The notes under the pieces: model-generated
Told to the model about the DNA's origin: nothing
The model's database searches: none
What the model saw: the letters and a program-made list of their open reading frames with translations, nothing else
Part shown: in pieces, positions 1-7,726 of the stretch
Layout of the letters: each line of letters opens with the position of its first letter
Numbering within the stretch: the stretch's first letter is position 1
Position numbers and translations under genes: made by a program
From: Loktanella sp.
GTDB taxonomy: Bacteria; Pseudomonadota; Alphaproteobacteria; Rhodobacterales; Rhodobacteraceae
Assembly: GCA_017390475.1 (NCBI GenBank)
Contig: JAFPBO010000003.1
Span: 1 to 37,445 of the forward strand
DNA: 37,445 nt
Direction of reading: 5' to 3'

Positions 1-61
1 AAGCTCCATGAACCTGGAAAACATTCTTTGCCAGATCGACCCCAATCATCATATCCTTCAT
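1..61 (-). CDS. IS110-family transposase, N-terminus only (runs off left edge)
   Basis: Read on the minus strand from the ATG at 59-61, the first 20 codons give a start typical of IS110-family DEDD transposases: MKDMMIGVDLAKNVFQ, with Asp9 in the position of the first catalytic acidic residue of the RuvC-like domain. A strong ribosome binding site (AGAGGAGGACGG) lies just upstream on the same strand. The rest of the gene lies outside the window, so whether it is intact cannot be judged. Its N-terminus differs from the second IS110 transposase at 1978-3018, so these are two different elements. Confidence 0.8.
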   Translation of the reverse strand, partial: MKDMMIGVDLAKNVFQVHGA

Positions 62-273
62 CTCGCCGTCCTCCTCTTTGCGTGGCGTTGAACACCACGA
101 CTTTGGCACATTGCGATGCCGTCTGGGGAGGGCGGCAACCATTCCATCTCGCATAAGTGCCCAAGCTGAAAACCCAACAAAACATGGGGAAAATGCAGCA
201 TCTCGCGACATATGGCTTCCATCATGCAAGGTTTATTGGTATTATTACGCAATAACCTCGCAAGGATTTGCCC
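62..273. other. Non-coding flank between IS110 fragment and recombinase gene
   Basis: About 210 bp with no convincing gene. It should contain the outer non-coding end of the left-edge IS110 element, where IS110-group elements encode their guide (bridge) RNA, followed by the 5' region of the recombinase gene. The element boundary is not visible from sequence alone. Confidence 0.4.
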
Positions 274-903
274 GTGAGAGCAGCGACCGAGACCACTTGG
301 AACAAAGGCCGTGTCGTGGGCAAAAAACCACCCCTGACGCCCGACCAGGTATCGCTGATCCGGATGATCCTGCGCCAGGAAAAAGCCTTGCGTGATCTGG
401 CGCTGTTCAACACCGCCCTCGATACCAGCTTCCGGGGATCGGATCTGGTGCGGTTGCGGGTCTCAGATGTGGCCACACCGGCAGGTGTGCGCGAGATCGT
501 GGAAATCCGACAGAAGAAAACTGAGGCCCGCAATGCGCGGCCGGTTCAGGCGCGATTGTCTTCGGGGACGCGCGACAGCCTACGCGCCTATCTCGCCGCC
601 TCTGAAAAGCCGCTGCACGGCTGGCTCTTCACGGGGCAGGGGGCACGGTGGTCCCACACCCATCTCAGCGAAAGCCAGCTCTGGCGGCTGTTCCGCTCTT
701 GGCTGGAAAAGGCCCGCCTCGATCCCAGCCTCTACGGCCTGCATTCGCTGCGCCGGACCTTCCCGACCCATATCTACCAGCAGACCGGCAACCTGCGCGC
801 GGCCCAGCTGCTGCTCGGCCATGCCAGCATTGAAAGCACCAAGGAATACATCGGCACCGAACAAGCCGAAGCGCTGGAAATCGCGCGCAAATATCATCTG
901 TGA
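274..903 (+). CDS. Short tyrosine recombinase (integrase)
   Basis: A compact tyrosine recombinase of about 209 residues that lacks a long N-terminal arm-binding domain, a form common on proteobacterial islands. The catalytic set is visible: Arg in FRGSDL (about residue 54), Lys in QKKTE (about 81-82), His-x-x-Arg in HSLRR (157/160), His in LGHAS (183) and the nucleophile Tyr in KEYIG (192). I prefer GTG at 274 because AAGGA lies 7 nt upstream; a TTG at 268 is in frame but too close to that site. It overlaps the next gene by one base (TGATG), so the two are probably translated together. It presumably catalyses DNA strand exchange for the element it sits in. Confidence 0.85.
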   Translation: MRAATETTWNKGRVVGKKPPLTPDQVSLIRMILRQEKALRDLALFNTALDTSFRGSDLVRLRVSDVATPAGVREIVEIRQKKTEARNARPVQARLSSGTRDSLRAYLAASEKPLHGWLFTGQGARWSHTHLSESQLWRLFRSWLEKARLDPSLYGLHSLRRTFPTHIYQQTGNLRAAQLLLGHASIESTKEYIGTEQAEALEIARKYHL

Positions 904-1157
904 TGCCTATGCAAACATATCTTGAGAAACGCCAACCTGCGCAGAAGATGGCCCGGTTCTACCGGATGGCTGTCATGCCCAACCTGTTTGGTGAATGGAC
1001 GCTGTACCGCGAATGGGGCCGCATCGGGCAGGGCGGGCAGGTCCGGATGGATTGGTTCGAGGACGAGAACCAGGCCGTCGCGGCTCTGGTCACACTGGAA
1101 GCGTCCAAACGTCAGCGAGGTTACTGGATCGAGCCGCAGCAGCTAGCGCTGCTATAA
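903..1157 (+). CDS. WGR-domain protein
   Basis: An 84-residue protein made almost entirely of a WGR domain. The signature REWGRIGQGGQ lies near residues 37-47, after a Tyr/Trp-rich strand (GEWTLYREWG) and before an acidic segment followed by AVAALVTLEASK. WGR domains occur in PARP proteins and in small bacterial proteins and are thought to bind nucleic acid; the role of the stand-alone form is not settled. The start shares a base with the stop of the recombinase gene (TGATG). This coupling to an integrase suggests the protein travels with the element and may act on DNA ends, but that is inference. A GTG at 900 would add one residue. Confidence 0.8.
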   Translation: MPMQTYLEKRQPAQKMARFYRMAVMPNLFGEWTLYREWGRIGQGGQVRMDWFEDENQAVAALVTLEASKRQRGYWIEPQQLALL

Positions 1158-1169
1158 GTATTGCATCGA

Positions 1170-1186
1170 ATACCAAAAATTGGTAT
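1170..1186. promoter_or_regulatory. Palindromic operator before the first parDE pair
   Basis: A perfect 7-bp inverted repeat, ATACCAA and TTGGTAT, with a 3-bp spacer lies 22 bp before the antitoxin start. Ribbon-helix-helix antitoxins usually repress their own operon at such sites. A good ribosome binding site (AAAAGGAG) follows at about 1194-1201. Confidence 0.6.
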
Positions 1187-1208
1187 ATTTTCGAAAAGGA
1201 GATACGCC

Positions 1209-1457
1209 ATGCCTCGCAATACCTCAGTTTCACTGGGCGACCATTTTGCCAGCTTCATTGACACACAAGTCGGCGAAGGTCGCTATGGATCGGCAAGTGA
1301 CGTTGTTCGCGCCGGTCTGCGTCTTCTTGAAGAACACGAAGCCAAGGTAAGAGCCTTGCAAGACGCGCTGATCGTGGGCGAGCGCTCTGGCACACCCAAA
1401 CCGTTTGATTTTGACGGCTTCATTGCGCGCAAGACTACGGAAGCTCAGTCAAATTGA
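1209..1457 (+). CDS. parD: ParD-type antitoxin (ribbon-helix-helix)
   Basis: An 82-residue protein. Its N-terminal half has the ParD/CopG ribbon-helix-helix pattern: strand NTSVSLGDHF, then GRYGSASDVVRAGLRLLEEHE. The C-terminal half is polar and would be the toxin-binding tail. The ATG at 1209 is chosen because AAAAGGAG lies at the right distance; a longer in-frame reading from 1161 would start inside the operator. The stop overlaps the start of the downstream toxin by 4 nt (TTGA), the tight coupling usual for such pairs. The protein should neutralise the toxin and repress the operon through the palindrome just upstream. Confidence 0.88.
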   Translation: MPRNTSVSLGDHFASFIDTQVGEGRYGSASDVVRAGLRLLEEHEAKVRALQDALIVGERSGTPKPFDFDGFIARKTTEAQSN

Positions 1458-1750
1458 AAGGATACGTCCTCTCACCTGCCGCTGAGTCCGACGTCAACGA
1501 AATTTGGGACTACACCGTCGCAAAGTGGGGATCACGGCAAGCTGTCAGCTATATCGGCGACATCAGAGACGCTTGTGATGCTCTTGCCCAAGGAAAACAA
1601 CAGCGCAGACCTGTGTCTGTCCGCGATGACTATTTCAAGACGATGGCGGGGCTGCACATGATCTATTTCCGTGAGACCGATGACGGTCTGATCGTCGTTA
1701 TGCGCATCTTGCATCAAAGTATGGATGTTGGCCGACACCTTCCCGAATGA
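1454..1750 (+). CDS. parE: ParE/RelE-superfamily toxin
   Basis: A 98-residue protein with a TTG start overlapping the antitoxin stop. It follows the ParE pattern: LSPAAESDVNEIWDYT at the N-terminus, a Trp/Gln-rich second helix, a central RRPVSVRDDYFK strand and the ending VVMRILHQSMDVGRHL, where ParE toxins keep a conserved (I)LH(Q/R)-(R/S)MD element. ParE toxins usually poison DNA gyrase. The family is diverse and some members act differently, so the target is inferred. The gene looks full length and in frame. The IS110 element begins somewhere in the 227 bp downstream. Confidence 0.87.
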   Translation: MKGYVLSPAAESDVNEIWDYTVAKWGSRQAVSYIGDIRDACDALAQGKQQRRPVSVRDDYFKTMAGLHMIYFRETDDGLIVVMRILHQSMDVGRHLPE

Positions 1751-1789
1751 CACATCAGGTCAAACTGGACAGATTTCACACGCGTTTGC

Positions 1790-1977
1790 GCGGCCAAAAA
1801 CCTGCCAAAAGTGCAGAGGTTTTGCCGGTGGTTTTTGTCCGGCCTAAGTGACTGATCTATCAGGAAGCAGGGCGGGGCGGCCAAAACCACATGGTGTGAT
1901 TGCGGCGGTCGCTCTCCAGTGGCGAACGAGGTCCGGTATGTTGGCCTCATGGATATAAGCCGTGAGGAGAACGACCT
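1790..1977 (+). ncRNA. Candidate IS110 guide (bridge) RNA region
   Basis: In IS110-group elements the non-coding end before the transposase gene encodes a structured RNA that pairs with target and donor DNA. Here the left flank contains a large imperfect hairpin: GGCC 1792-1795 pairs with 1841-1844, AAAAACC 1796-1802 with GGTTTTT 1830-1836, and CAAAA 1806-1810 with TTTTG 1820-1824. The position and length of the flank fit. Transcript ends and guide loops cannot be fixed from a single copy, and IS1111-type relatives carry the RNA on the other side. Confidence 0.3.
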
Positions 1978-3018
1978 ATGGAACATTATGCTGGTTTGGA
2001 TGTGTCACTGAAAGAAATTTCGATCTGCGTTGTCGATCATGATGGCAAGACCATCGCGCGCGGGACGTGCCCTGCGGACCCGGAGGGCGTGGCAGGTTGG
2101 TTTCGCAACCGATCGCTCACGCCACGCCGGATCGTACATGAGAGCGGGATGCTTTCGATCTGGCTGCAGCGCGGGATGATGAGGCTTGGTCTTCCAGCGA
2201 CATGCATTGATGCCCGGAAGGCGCACAAGGCTCTGTCGGCCCGGCTCAACAAGTCCGATGCCGCTGATGCTGAAGGACTGGCGCAGCTCGCGCGGACCGG
2301 CTGGTTTACACCGGTCCACATCCGCAGCGAAGATGCTGACAGACTGCGAGGTCTGGTCGGTGCGCGAGAACGGATGATCCGGTTGCGCAAAGACCTCGAA
2401 GGTCACATCCGGGGCGTGCTGAAAACCTTCGGCATCCGAATGACCGGCATCGGCCAAGGTCGGCAGCGCCAGAATTTTCGCGACCAACTGGCCGCAGCGG
2501 GGGAAACCGATCCGGTGCTGCGCGCCATCGCCGATGGGTTTATCACGGCCCACTCCACGCTGTGCCAAGCGGCGGACGATCTCGATAAGGCTGTGAAGAA
2601 AAAGGCAAAGGTGCAGCCCGTTGCATGTCGCCTGATGACCATTCCTGGCGTCGGGCCAGTGAATGCGCTCAGCTTCATTGCCCTGGTCGATAATCCAGAC
2701 CGGTTCAGCCGGGTGACTGATGTCGGCGCATTCCTCGGGCTCACACCAAAGCGGCACCAGTCTGGCGAAATGGATTGGTCGGGACGGGTGTCGAAGTGCG
2801 GAGACGGGACGATGCGCGGACTGCTGTTCGAGGCAGCGTCCTGCTTGATCCGCCAGGTGAAGCGTTTCTCGCCACTGAAGAGCTGGGCTGTGCGACTGGC
2901 CGGACGACGCGGGTTCCGAAAGGCCGCAGTCGCAACAGCGCGCAGAATCGCAGTCCTGATGCTGACGATCTGGAAATCTGGCGCGGACTATCACTGGACA
3001 AAGGAGGCCACTACCTGA
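1978..3018 (+). CDS. IS110-family transposase
   Basis: A 346-residue DEDD transposase, normal length for the family. The N-terminal RuvC-like domain shows Asp8 (GLDVS), Glu55 (VHESG) and Asp94/Asp97 (NKSDAADAEG). The C-terminal transposase_20 domain begins near residue 221 with IPGVGPVNALSF and continues through KRHQSGEMDWSGRVSK and CGDGTMRGLLFEAAS. There is no frameshift or internal stop, so it is probably functional. A ribosome binding site (GAGGAG) lies about 10 nt before the ATG. It should catalyse RNA-guided recombination of its own element through a circular intermediate, as known for this family. Confidence 0.92.
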   Translation: MEHYAGLDVSLKEISICVVDHDGKTIARGTCPADPEGVAGWFRNRSLTPRRIVHESGMLSIWLQRGMMRLGLPATCIDARKAHKALSARLNKSDAADAEGLAQLARTGWFTPVHIRSEDADRLRGLVGARERMIRLRKDLEGHIRGVLKTFGIRMTGIGQGRQRQNFRDQLAAAGETDPVLRAIADGFITAHSTLCQAADDLDKAVKKKAKVQPVACRLMTIPGVGPVNALSFIALVDNPDRFSRVTDVGAFLGLTPKRHQSGEMDWSGRVSKCGDGTMRGLLFEAASCLIRQVKRFSPLKSWAVRLAGRRGFRKAAVATARRIAVLMLTIWKSGADYHWTKEATT

Positions 3019-3334
3019 TCTGAATTTCCGCCGCTGAGAAGGCGGGAAGCGAAGTCCCGACGGGACGGAGGTAGATCGATCTCGTAAAAACGGTTGGGGC
3101 GCAGGCTCGCTTGCCCACCCCGCAAACGACATTGGAGACGATCCACCAGCGAAAACCATCATGAGGCGCAATGCGCGACCTCGGAGAGAACCATGACCCC
3201 GAACGGACAGATCGCTAACCCACTTGACATAGCCGCAATCAGAGAACTGTTTGCTGCCGCAAGCGAGCTTCGGTTTCTCGTGATCGGCCTATAGGCATTG
3301 AACTGAAATTTCGCTATGTGCATTCAACGCGAGC
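3019..3334 (+). other. Non-coding region between IS110 transposase and SNF2 gene
   Basis: About 316 bp without a gene. It holds the right end of the IS110 element, an imperfect hairpin around 3163-3182, a TTGACA box at 3224-3229, and the leader of the helicase gene. Where the element ends and host sequence resumes cannot be seen. Confidence 0.4.
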
Positions 3335-6300
3335 TTGAAGATATTACCAAAGCGCGATCACCGTTTAGGGGCGGAGCCAGAGCACTTGAGATTAAGCGAT
3401 TATTTCGATCAGGGCACACTTCTTCGCGGGCAAGACTATGCGCTTAAGGGTCTTGTTCGGAGCGTCGAGGAACTATCGGATGGCGCCTTGCGGGGGCGTG
3501 TCTCGAACGGGCGCGGCGAGAGTTATCAGCAACGCATCTCTTTGGCACCCGGGATTGTTGACGGTATCTGTTCCTGTCCCGTGGGTTATAATTGCAAGCA
3601 CGTTGTCGCGGTTTTGTTGAACTGGTCGGATCGCTCGGGCAAGGGGCCACAACTGACGCAGCCGGTGCGGGGCTGGCTGGATCGTGTGCGGCAGCATGCC
3701 ATCGCACCCGAGGCCCCAGTGACGCGCCCCACAGACTACCCCGACACGGTAAAGGATCGTTTGCTGTATGTCTTGATGCCGAACGAGACGAAAGTCCGGG
3801 TCGATATCTACAAGGGGCGGGTCAATGCGGCAGGCACCGGGCTGAACAAGGCGATCCGGCGCTATGATGCGCTTCATGCGCTGCGCGGCAATGAACCGGC
3901 AAAATTCATCAGACCGCTTGACCTGGGGCTTTTGTCCGCTCTGGCGCAGACGCGGCTGTGGGAGACGCATTACGGCTATGGCCTGCCGGAGGTGTTCAGG
4001 CCCATGGGGCGCGACGCCTTGGATCTGATCCGACGGCTTTGTGACACGGACCGATTTCTTCACGACAACGCACCCGACGCGCATTTGCGCTGGTCTGACG
4101 CGCAGCCCGAGGCGCAACTGACCTGGCAAATGGCTGCCGACGGCAGCCAGAAGCTGGAATTCGCCGGCACGGACGGCGCGGCGCTCGATCTGCGCGCCCT
4201 GGAGGGGGCGACGCTTTGGGTGGCGCCTGCGCAGGGCCAGATCGGCGCCATGGCCAAGCCGGTCCCGCTCGAGGTTTTGCGCCTTGTGCAAAGCGCGCCC
4301 GAGGTTGCGCCCGCGCAAGCGGCGGCGCTGGCGACAGAGATGCCCGGCATGCTTGGGGGAATGACTCTGCCGCCGCCGCATGTGGCCCGACAGCGCAAGC
4401 GCGCCGCCCAAAGGCGTTTTGCGCGCCTTACGCTTGGGGCCGAGACCGCGCGCGACGGCTATAGCCGCTGGAACAGTTATTCGGTCACTCTGCCCACGCT
4501 GACGCTGCGCTTTCTCTATGATGGGCAAGAGGTTTTGGAGGGTGACGTCGATCCGCGGGTCATCGAAAACAACGATATCGTGACTCTGACGCGCGATCGC
4601 GTCTGGGAGGCGCGCTGCATCGAGCGGTTGCGCGAAGCCGGGGCGATCGCTGTCGATGAGATGGATTTTCTGTGGCCGGGTGAGCGGATGCTGCGGTGCG
4701 ATTTCGTGTTTGCCGAGGACGAAATCGACGCCGCGTCCATGCCCACTTGCGATGTTCTGGAGTTTGCCTTTCGGACGATGCCATGCTTGCGGGACGAGGG
4801 ATGGGAGATCGTTGAGACAGCAAAATGGCCCTACCGCCTGAGCCAAGAGGCTGCCGCCCTTAGCGTCACGACGCAAACCGAGGGGGGCGAGGGGTTTCAG
4901 GGCAACGATTGGTTCTCTCTTGGGTTTCAGGCCGAGATTGGCGGAAAGGCCGTGGACATCGCGCCGTTGATCGCCGCGTTCCTCAGCCAGCAGCGCGCCG
5001 AATGGGAGGATGTGCCGGATCTGGATGCACTGGCCCGGCATCTGACGGACAGGCCGATCTATCTGGACCGGGGCAAGGCGGGCTATGTGCCGCTGGACCT
5101 GAGCCCGCTTGCGCCCCTTTTGCATCTGGTGCTGTCGCATTATGCCGAGATGGGGGCCCTGCACCCGACCGATGCCGATATCGCCCGACTGGCCCAAGAG
5201 GCGCTGGCCGGCAGCGGGGTGCAGTTCTCCGATCATGCCGGGATCCTGCCGCTGGCGCACAGCCTCCAAGCCTTGGCCACGGCTGAAAGTTTTGCGCCGC
5301 CATGCGGACTTCGCGCTGCGCTGCGCCCCTATCAGGCCTATGGCGCGGCCTGGATGGGCAGCCTGCTGGAGGCGGGGTTCGGTGGGGTTCTGGCCGACGA
5401 CATGGGTCTGGGCAAAACCGTTCAGGTGCTTGCCCTGCTGCAGGCTCAGCGCGAAGCGGGGGCACCGGGCCCCGCGCTTTTGATTGTGCCGACCTCGCTG
5501 GTCCATGGCTGGCAGATGCAGGCGGCGCAATTCACCCCGGATCTGCGACTGGTGATCCTGCATGGCGCGGGCCGGACGACACGGCGGGATGAGGTGCTTG
5601 AGGCCGATCTGGTGGTGACGACCTATCCGCTTCTTGCGCGCGATCAGGATTGGCTGCGGGCGAGTAACTGGCCGTTGGTGATCCTGGACGAAGCACAGAC
5701 ACTCAAGAACCCGGCCTCCAAGATGTCCAAAGCACTGCGTGAAATACCTGCGCGGGGGCGGCTGGCGCTGACCGGCACGCCGCTGGAAAATTCGTTGCAA
5801 GACCTCTGGACCCTGATTGACTGGGTCAATCCGGGCCTTTTGGGAGATCGCAAAGGGTTTCAAAAGGTGTTTCGCACGCCGATCGAAAAGCAGGGGGCCA
5901 CGGGTGCGCAAGCGCGCCTCAATCGCCGCCTGCGCCCCTTCATGCTGCGGCGCACCAAGGGCGAGGTGGCCGGAGAATTGCCGCCCAAAACCGAAATCCT
6001 GGAGCGTGTCGAACTGCCTAAATCGCAACAGGCGCTCTACGAGTCCGTGCGCAGCGCGATGGACCTGCGGGTCCGTGATGCGATCCGCGCCCGAGGTTTG
6101 AGCGCCGCGCGGATCACGGTGCTGGACGCGCTGCTGAAGCTGCGGCAGGTCTGTTGCGATCCCGGGCTGGTCAAGACAGATGCGGCCCGGGCCGTGACCG
6201 ACAGTGCCAAACGCGCGCGCCTGCGGGATTTGTTGGCTGAATTGGTGGCCGAGGGACGCCGCGTGCTGGTGTTTTCGCAATTCGTTGAAATGCTGCACCT

Positions 6301-6721
6301 GATCGAGGCGGACCTGACCGAGGCGGGCATCCCCTATCTGGTGCTGACAGGCCAGACGCAGAACCGCGCCGATGTGCTGGAGCGCTTCGCGAAAGATGCC
6401 GCGCCCGTCTTTCTGCTCAGCCTCAAGGCGGGCGGCGTCGGGCTGACCCTGACCGAGGCGGATACCGTGATCCTTTATGATCCGTGGTGGAACCCGGCGG
6501 TTGAGCGACAGGCCATGGATCGCACGCACCGGATCGGCCAGGACAAGCCGGTGTTTGTGCATCGCCTGGTCGCGGCGGGCACGGTCGAGGAAAAGATCCT
6601 GGACATGCAGTCTCGCAAACAAGCGCTGGCCGATGCGCTGTTCGAAACCGAGGGTGGCGAGACCGGGCCTTTGTTGGACGAGGCAACGCTGCAAGACCTC
6701 TTCGCCCCGCTTGCCCGGTGA
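3335..6721 (+). CDS. SWIM zinc-finger SNF2-family DNA helicase
   Basis: A 1128-residue Swi2/Snf2-type ATPase. A SWIM zinc finger with C-x-C-x5-C-x-H spacing (CSCPVGYNCKH, residues 79-89) opens the protein. After a long region of unknown fold come the SNF2 motor motifs: Walker A DDMGLGKT (about 688-695), DEAQ (about 785) and, in the second RecA lobe, VFSQF and DRTHRIGQ (about 1062-1069). Such proteins translocate on double-stranded DNA; bacterial members have been linked to transcription recycling and, in several phage-defence islands, to immunity. The TTG start at 3335 has no clear ribosome binding site, so the true N-terminus may differ slightly. It stands alone between the IS and the second TA pair. 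Confidence 0.9.
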   Translation: MKILPKRDHRLGAEPEHLRLSDYFDQGTLLRGQDYALKGLVRSVEELSDGALRGRVSNGRGESYQQRISLAPGIVDGICSCPVGYNCKHVVAVLLNWSDRSGKGPQLTQPVRGWLDRVRQHAIAPEAPVTRPTDYPDTVKDRLLYVLMPNETKVRVDIYKGRVNAAGTGLNKAIRRYDALHALRGNEPAKFIRPLDLGLLSALAQTRLWETHYGYGLPEVFRPMGRDALDLIRRLCDTDRFLHDNAPDAHLRWSDAQPEAQLTWQMAADGSQKLEFAGTDGAALDLRALEGATLWVAPAQGQIGAMAKPVPLEVLRLVQSAPEVAPAQAAALATEMPGMLGGMTLPPPHVARQRKRAAQRRFARLTLGAETARDGYSRWNSYSVTLPTLTLRFLYDGQEVLEGDVDPRVIENNDIVTLTRDRVWEARCIERLREAGAIAVDEMDFLWPGERMLRCDFVFAEDEIDAASMPTCDVLEFAFRTMPCLRDEGWEIVETAKWPYRLSQEAAALSVTTQTEGGEGFQGNDWFSLGFQAEIGGKAVDIAPLIAAFLSQQRAEWEDVPDLDALARHLTDRPIYLDRGKAGYVPLDLSPLAPLLHLVLSHYAEMGALHPTDADIARLAQEALAGSGVQFSDHAGILPLAHSLQALATAESFAPPCGLRAALRPYQAYGAAWMGSLLEAGFGGVLADDMGLGKTVQVLALLQAQREAGAPGPALLIVPTSLVHGWQMQAAQFTPDLRLVILHGAGRTTRRDEVLEADLVVTTYPLLARDQDWLRASNWPLVILDEAQTLKNPASKMSKALREIPARGRLALTGTPLENSLQDLWTLIDWVNPGLLGDRKGFQKVFRTPIEKQGATGAQARLNRRLRPFMLRRTKGEVAGELPPKTEILERVELPKSQQALYESVRSAMDLRVRDAIRARGLSAARITVLDALLKLRQVCCDPGLVKTDAARAVTDSAKRARLRDLLAELVAEGRRVLVFSQFVEMLHLIEADLTEAGIPYLVLTGQTQNRADVLERFAKDAAPVFLLSLKAGGVGLTLTEADTVILYDPWWNPAVERQAMDRTHRIGQDKPVFVHRLVAAGTVEEKILDMQSRKQALADALFETEGGETGPLLDEATLQDLFAPLAR

Positions 6722-6805
6722 TCATGCCACGCTTGCAATCCTGCGGCTTTTGTTAGGTTCACCCAGAGACGTTGCGCAGGACCATGACATTGACCTACAC
6801 CTCAC

Positions 6806-6824
6806 ATTGGCATATATTGCCAAT
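6806..6824. promoter_or_regulatory. Palindromic operator before the second parDE pair
   Basis: A perfect 7-bp inverted repeat, ATTGGCA and TGCCAAT, separated by TATAT, ends 15 bp before the antitoxin ATG and directly precedes AAGGAG (6825-6830). It differs in sequence from the operator of the first pair, so the two modules should not cross-regulate. Confidence 0.6.
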
Positions 6825-6839
6825 AAGGAGATTTGTTCC

Positions 6840-7097
6840 ATGGTTACACGCAACGTTGTTCTTACAGAAACCCAAGACCAGTTGGTCCAGGCATTGGTCG
6901 CATCCGGTCGATACCAGAACGTAAGCGAGGCCATGCGAGCGGGTTTGCGACTGCTTGAGCAGGAAGAGGCTCAGCTTGCCGGTATTCGGGGCAGCCTTTT
7001 GGAAGGTCTTCAGCAGGCAGAACATGGCGACTTGGCCGAAGGGAGTGGGGTGGATGCGGTTCGCCGGGCCTTTGCGAGGGCGCGGACCACATTATGA
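6840..7097 (+). CDS. parD: ParD-type antitoxin (second pair)
   Basis: An 85-residue ribbon-helix-helix antitoxin. VTRNVVLTETQD forms the DNA-contacting strand, followed by SGRYQNVSEAMRAGLRLLEQ, closely parallel in layout to the first antitoxin but clearly different in sequence. The ATG at 6840 follows AAGGAG with a 9-nt spacer. Its last 4 nt (ATGA) overlap the toxin start. It is expected to bind the palindrome immediately upstream and to sequester the toxin made from the next gene. Confidence 0.87.
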   Translation: MVTRNVVLTETQDQLVQALVASGRYQNVSEAMRAGLRLLEQEEAQLAGIRGSLLEGLQQAEHGDLAEGSGVDAVRRAFARARTTL

Positions 7098-7429
7098 GCC
7101 GAACATTCCGGCTCAGCCGCCGTGCGGAAGAAAGCCTCATCGAGATTGCGCGCTGGACCGTCGAGAAATTTGGGCTTCACCAGGCTAACATCTACGAAGC
7201 TGAACTTCTCTCCCGTTGCGAAGTAATCGTGAATGGCCACGCGCACAGCCGCAGCTGTTCCATCCTAGTCGATGACGTCGCAGACCTGAGATATCTTAGG
7301 GCAGGGGAACACTTTCTTGTATTTCTGGACCGGCCCGAGGAAGTTATCATCGTCGATATCTTGCATTCCCGGAGCAATCTGCCGCGTCATATTGCGGCGC
7401 TCTCGACGTTGAAAGGGAAGACGGACTAA
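7094..7429 (+). CDS. parE: ParE/RelE-superfamily toxin (second pair)
   Basis: A 111-residue toxin overlapping its antitoxin by ATGA. It begins FRLSRRAEESLIEIARWTVEKFG, matching the ParE N-terminal helices, and ends with VIIVDILHSRSNLPRHI, again the conserved ILH element. It is about 13 residues longer than the first toxin and distinct in sequence. The gene is intact. Immediately downstream the sequence turns into fossil integrase and IS21 fragments, so this pair may be stabilising the left part of the island. Confidence 0.87.
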   Translation: MSRTFRLSRRAEESLIEIARWTVEKFGLHQANIYEAELLSRCEVIVNGHAHSRSCSILVDDVADLRYLRAGEHFLVFLDRPEEVIIVDILHSRSNLPRHIAALSTLKGKTD

Positions 7430-7435
7430 CCGGAA

Positions 7436-7726
7436 TCAGAGACCTGCGGCCTTGGTCAGGTTGACACAGAACCGGTCGCGGCGGCGCTGGTAGCGGCGGG
7501 TCATCTCAGCTGAGGCGTGTCCCAAGTGCTTCTGAACGTAGCGTTCGTCGACCTCGGCGGAACTGGCCAGACCGGCGCGCAAGCTTCGACCGGAGAACAG
7601 CGCCAGGCGGTCTTTCTTGGGCAGGTCGGCCCGGATACCAGCGTCCAGGACCGTACGCTTGATGAGGCGCGCGACGTGCTTGTCGTTGAGACGCGCCTCT
7701 AGCGCGCGTTTGGACGCCCACGTCAA
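7436..7726 (-). pseudogene. Tyrosine integrase, C-terminal fragment
   Basis: The minus strand encodes only the last 96 residues or so of a phage-type tyrosine recombinase: RALEARLNDKHVARLI, then SLRAGLASSAEVDERYVQ, KHLGHASAEMTRRYQRRRD and the ending VNLTKAAGL. The catalytic Tyr (RRYQR) is present, but the motif normally read as H-x-x-R appears as SGRSLR, with Arg in place of His. The N-terminal half is missing: at about 7,725 the reading switches into an istB fragment. It is therefore a dead remnant of another integrated element. Confidence 0.8.

Larger units (their letters stand above)
1751..3240 (+). mobile_element. IS110-family insertion sequence (ends approximate)
   Basis: One transposase gene (1978-3018) with about 227 bp of non-coding sequence on the left and more than 200 bp on the right. 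IS110 elements usually lack clear terminal inverted repeats and target-site duplications, so the limits given are the outer limits allowed by neighbouring genes, not observed ends. A TTGACA box at 3224-3229 near the right end could be the -35 half of the junction promoter that IS110 circles form. The element sits between a complete ParDE pair and the SNF2 gene. Confidence 0.5.

Noticed and set aside
2005-3171. Minus-strand frame of 388 codons over the IS110 transposase
   Set aside because: Antisense to the transposase and without family features.
3473-6694. Open minus-strand frame of 1073 codons opposite the SNF2 gene
   Set aside because: It lies wholly antisense to a well-supported helicase in GC-rich DNA, is rich in Arg, Gln and His, and shows no domain; it is a shadow of the codon bias of the real gene.
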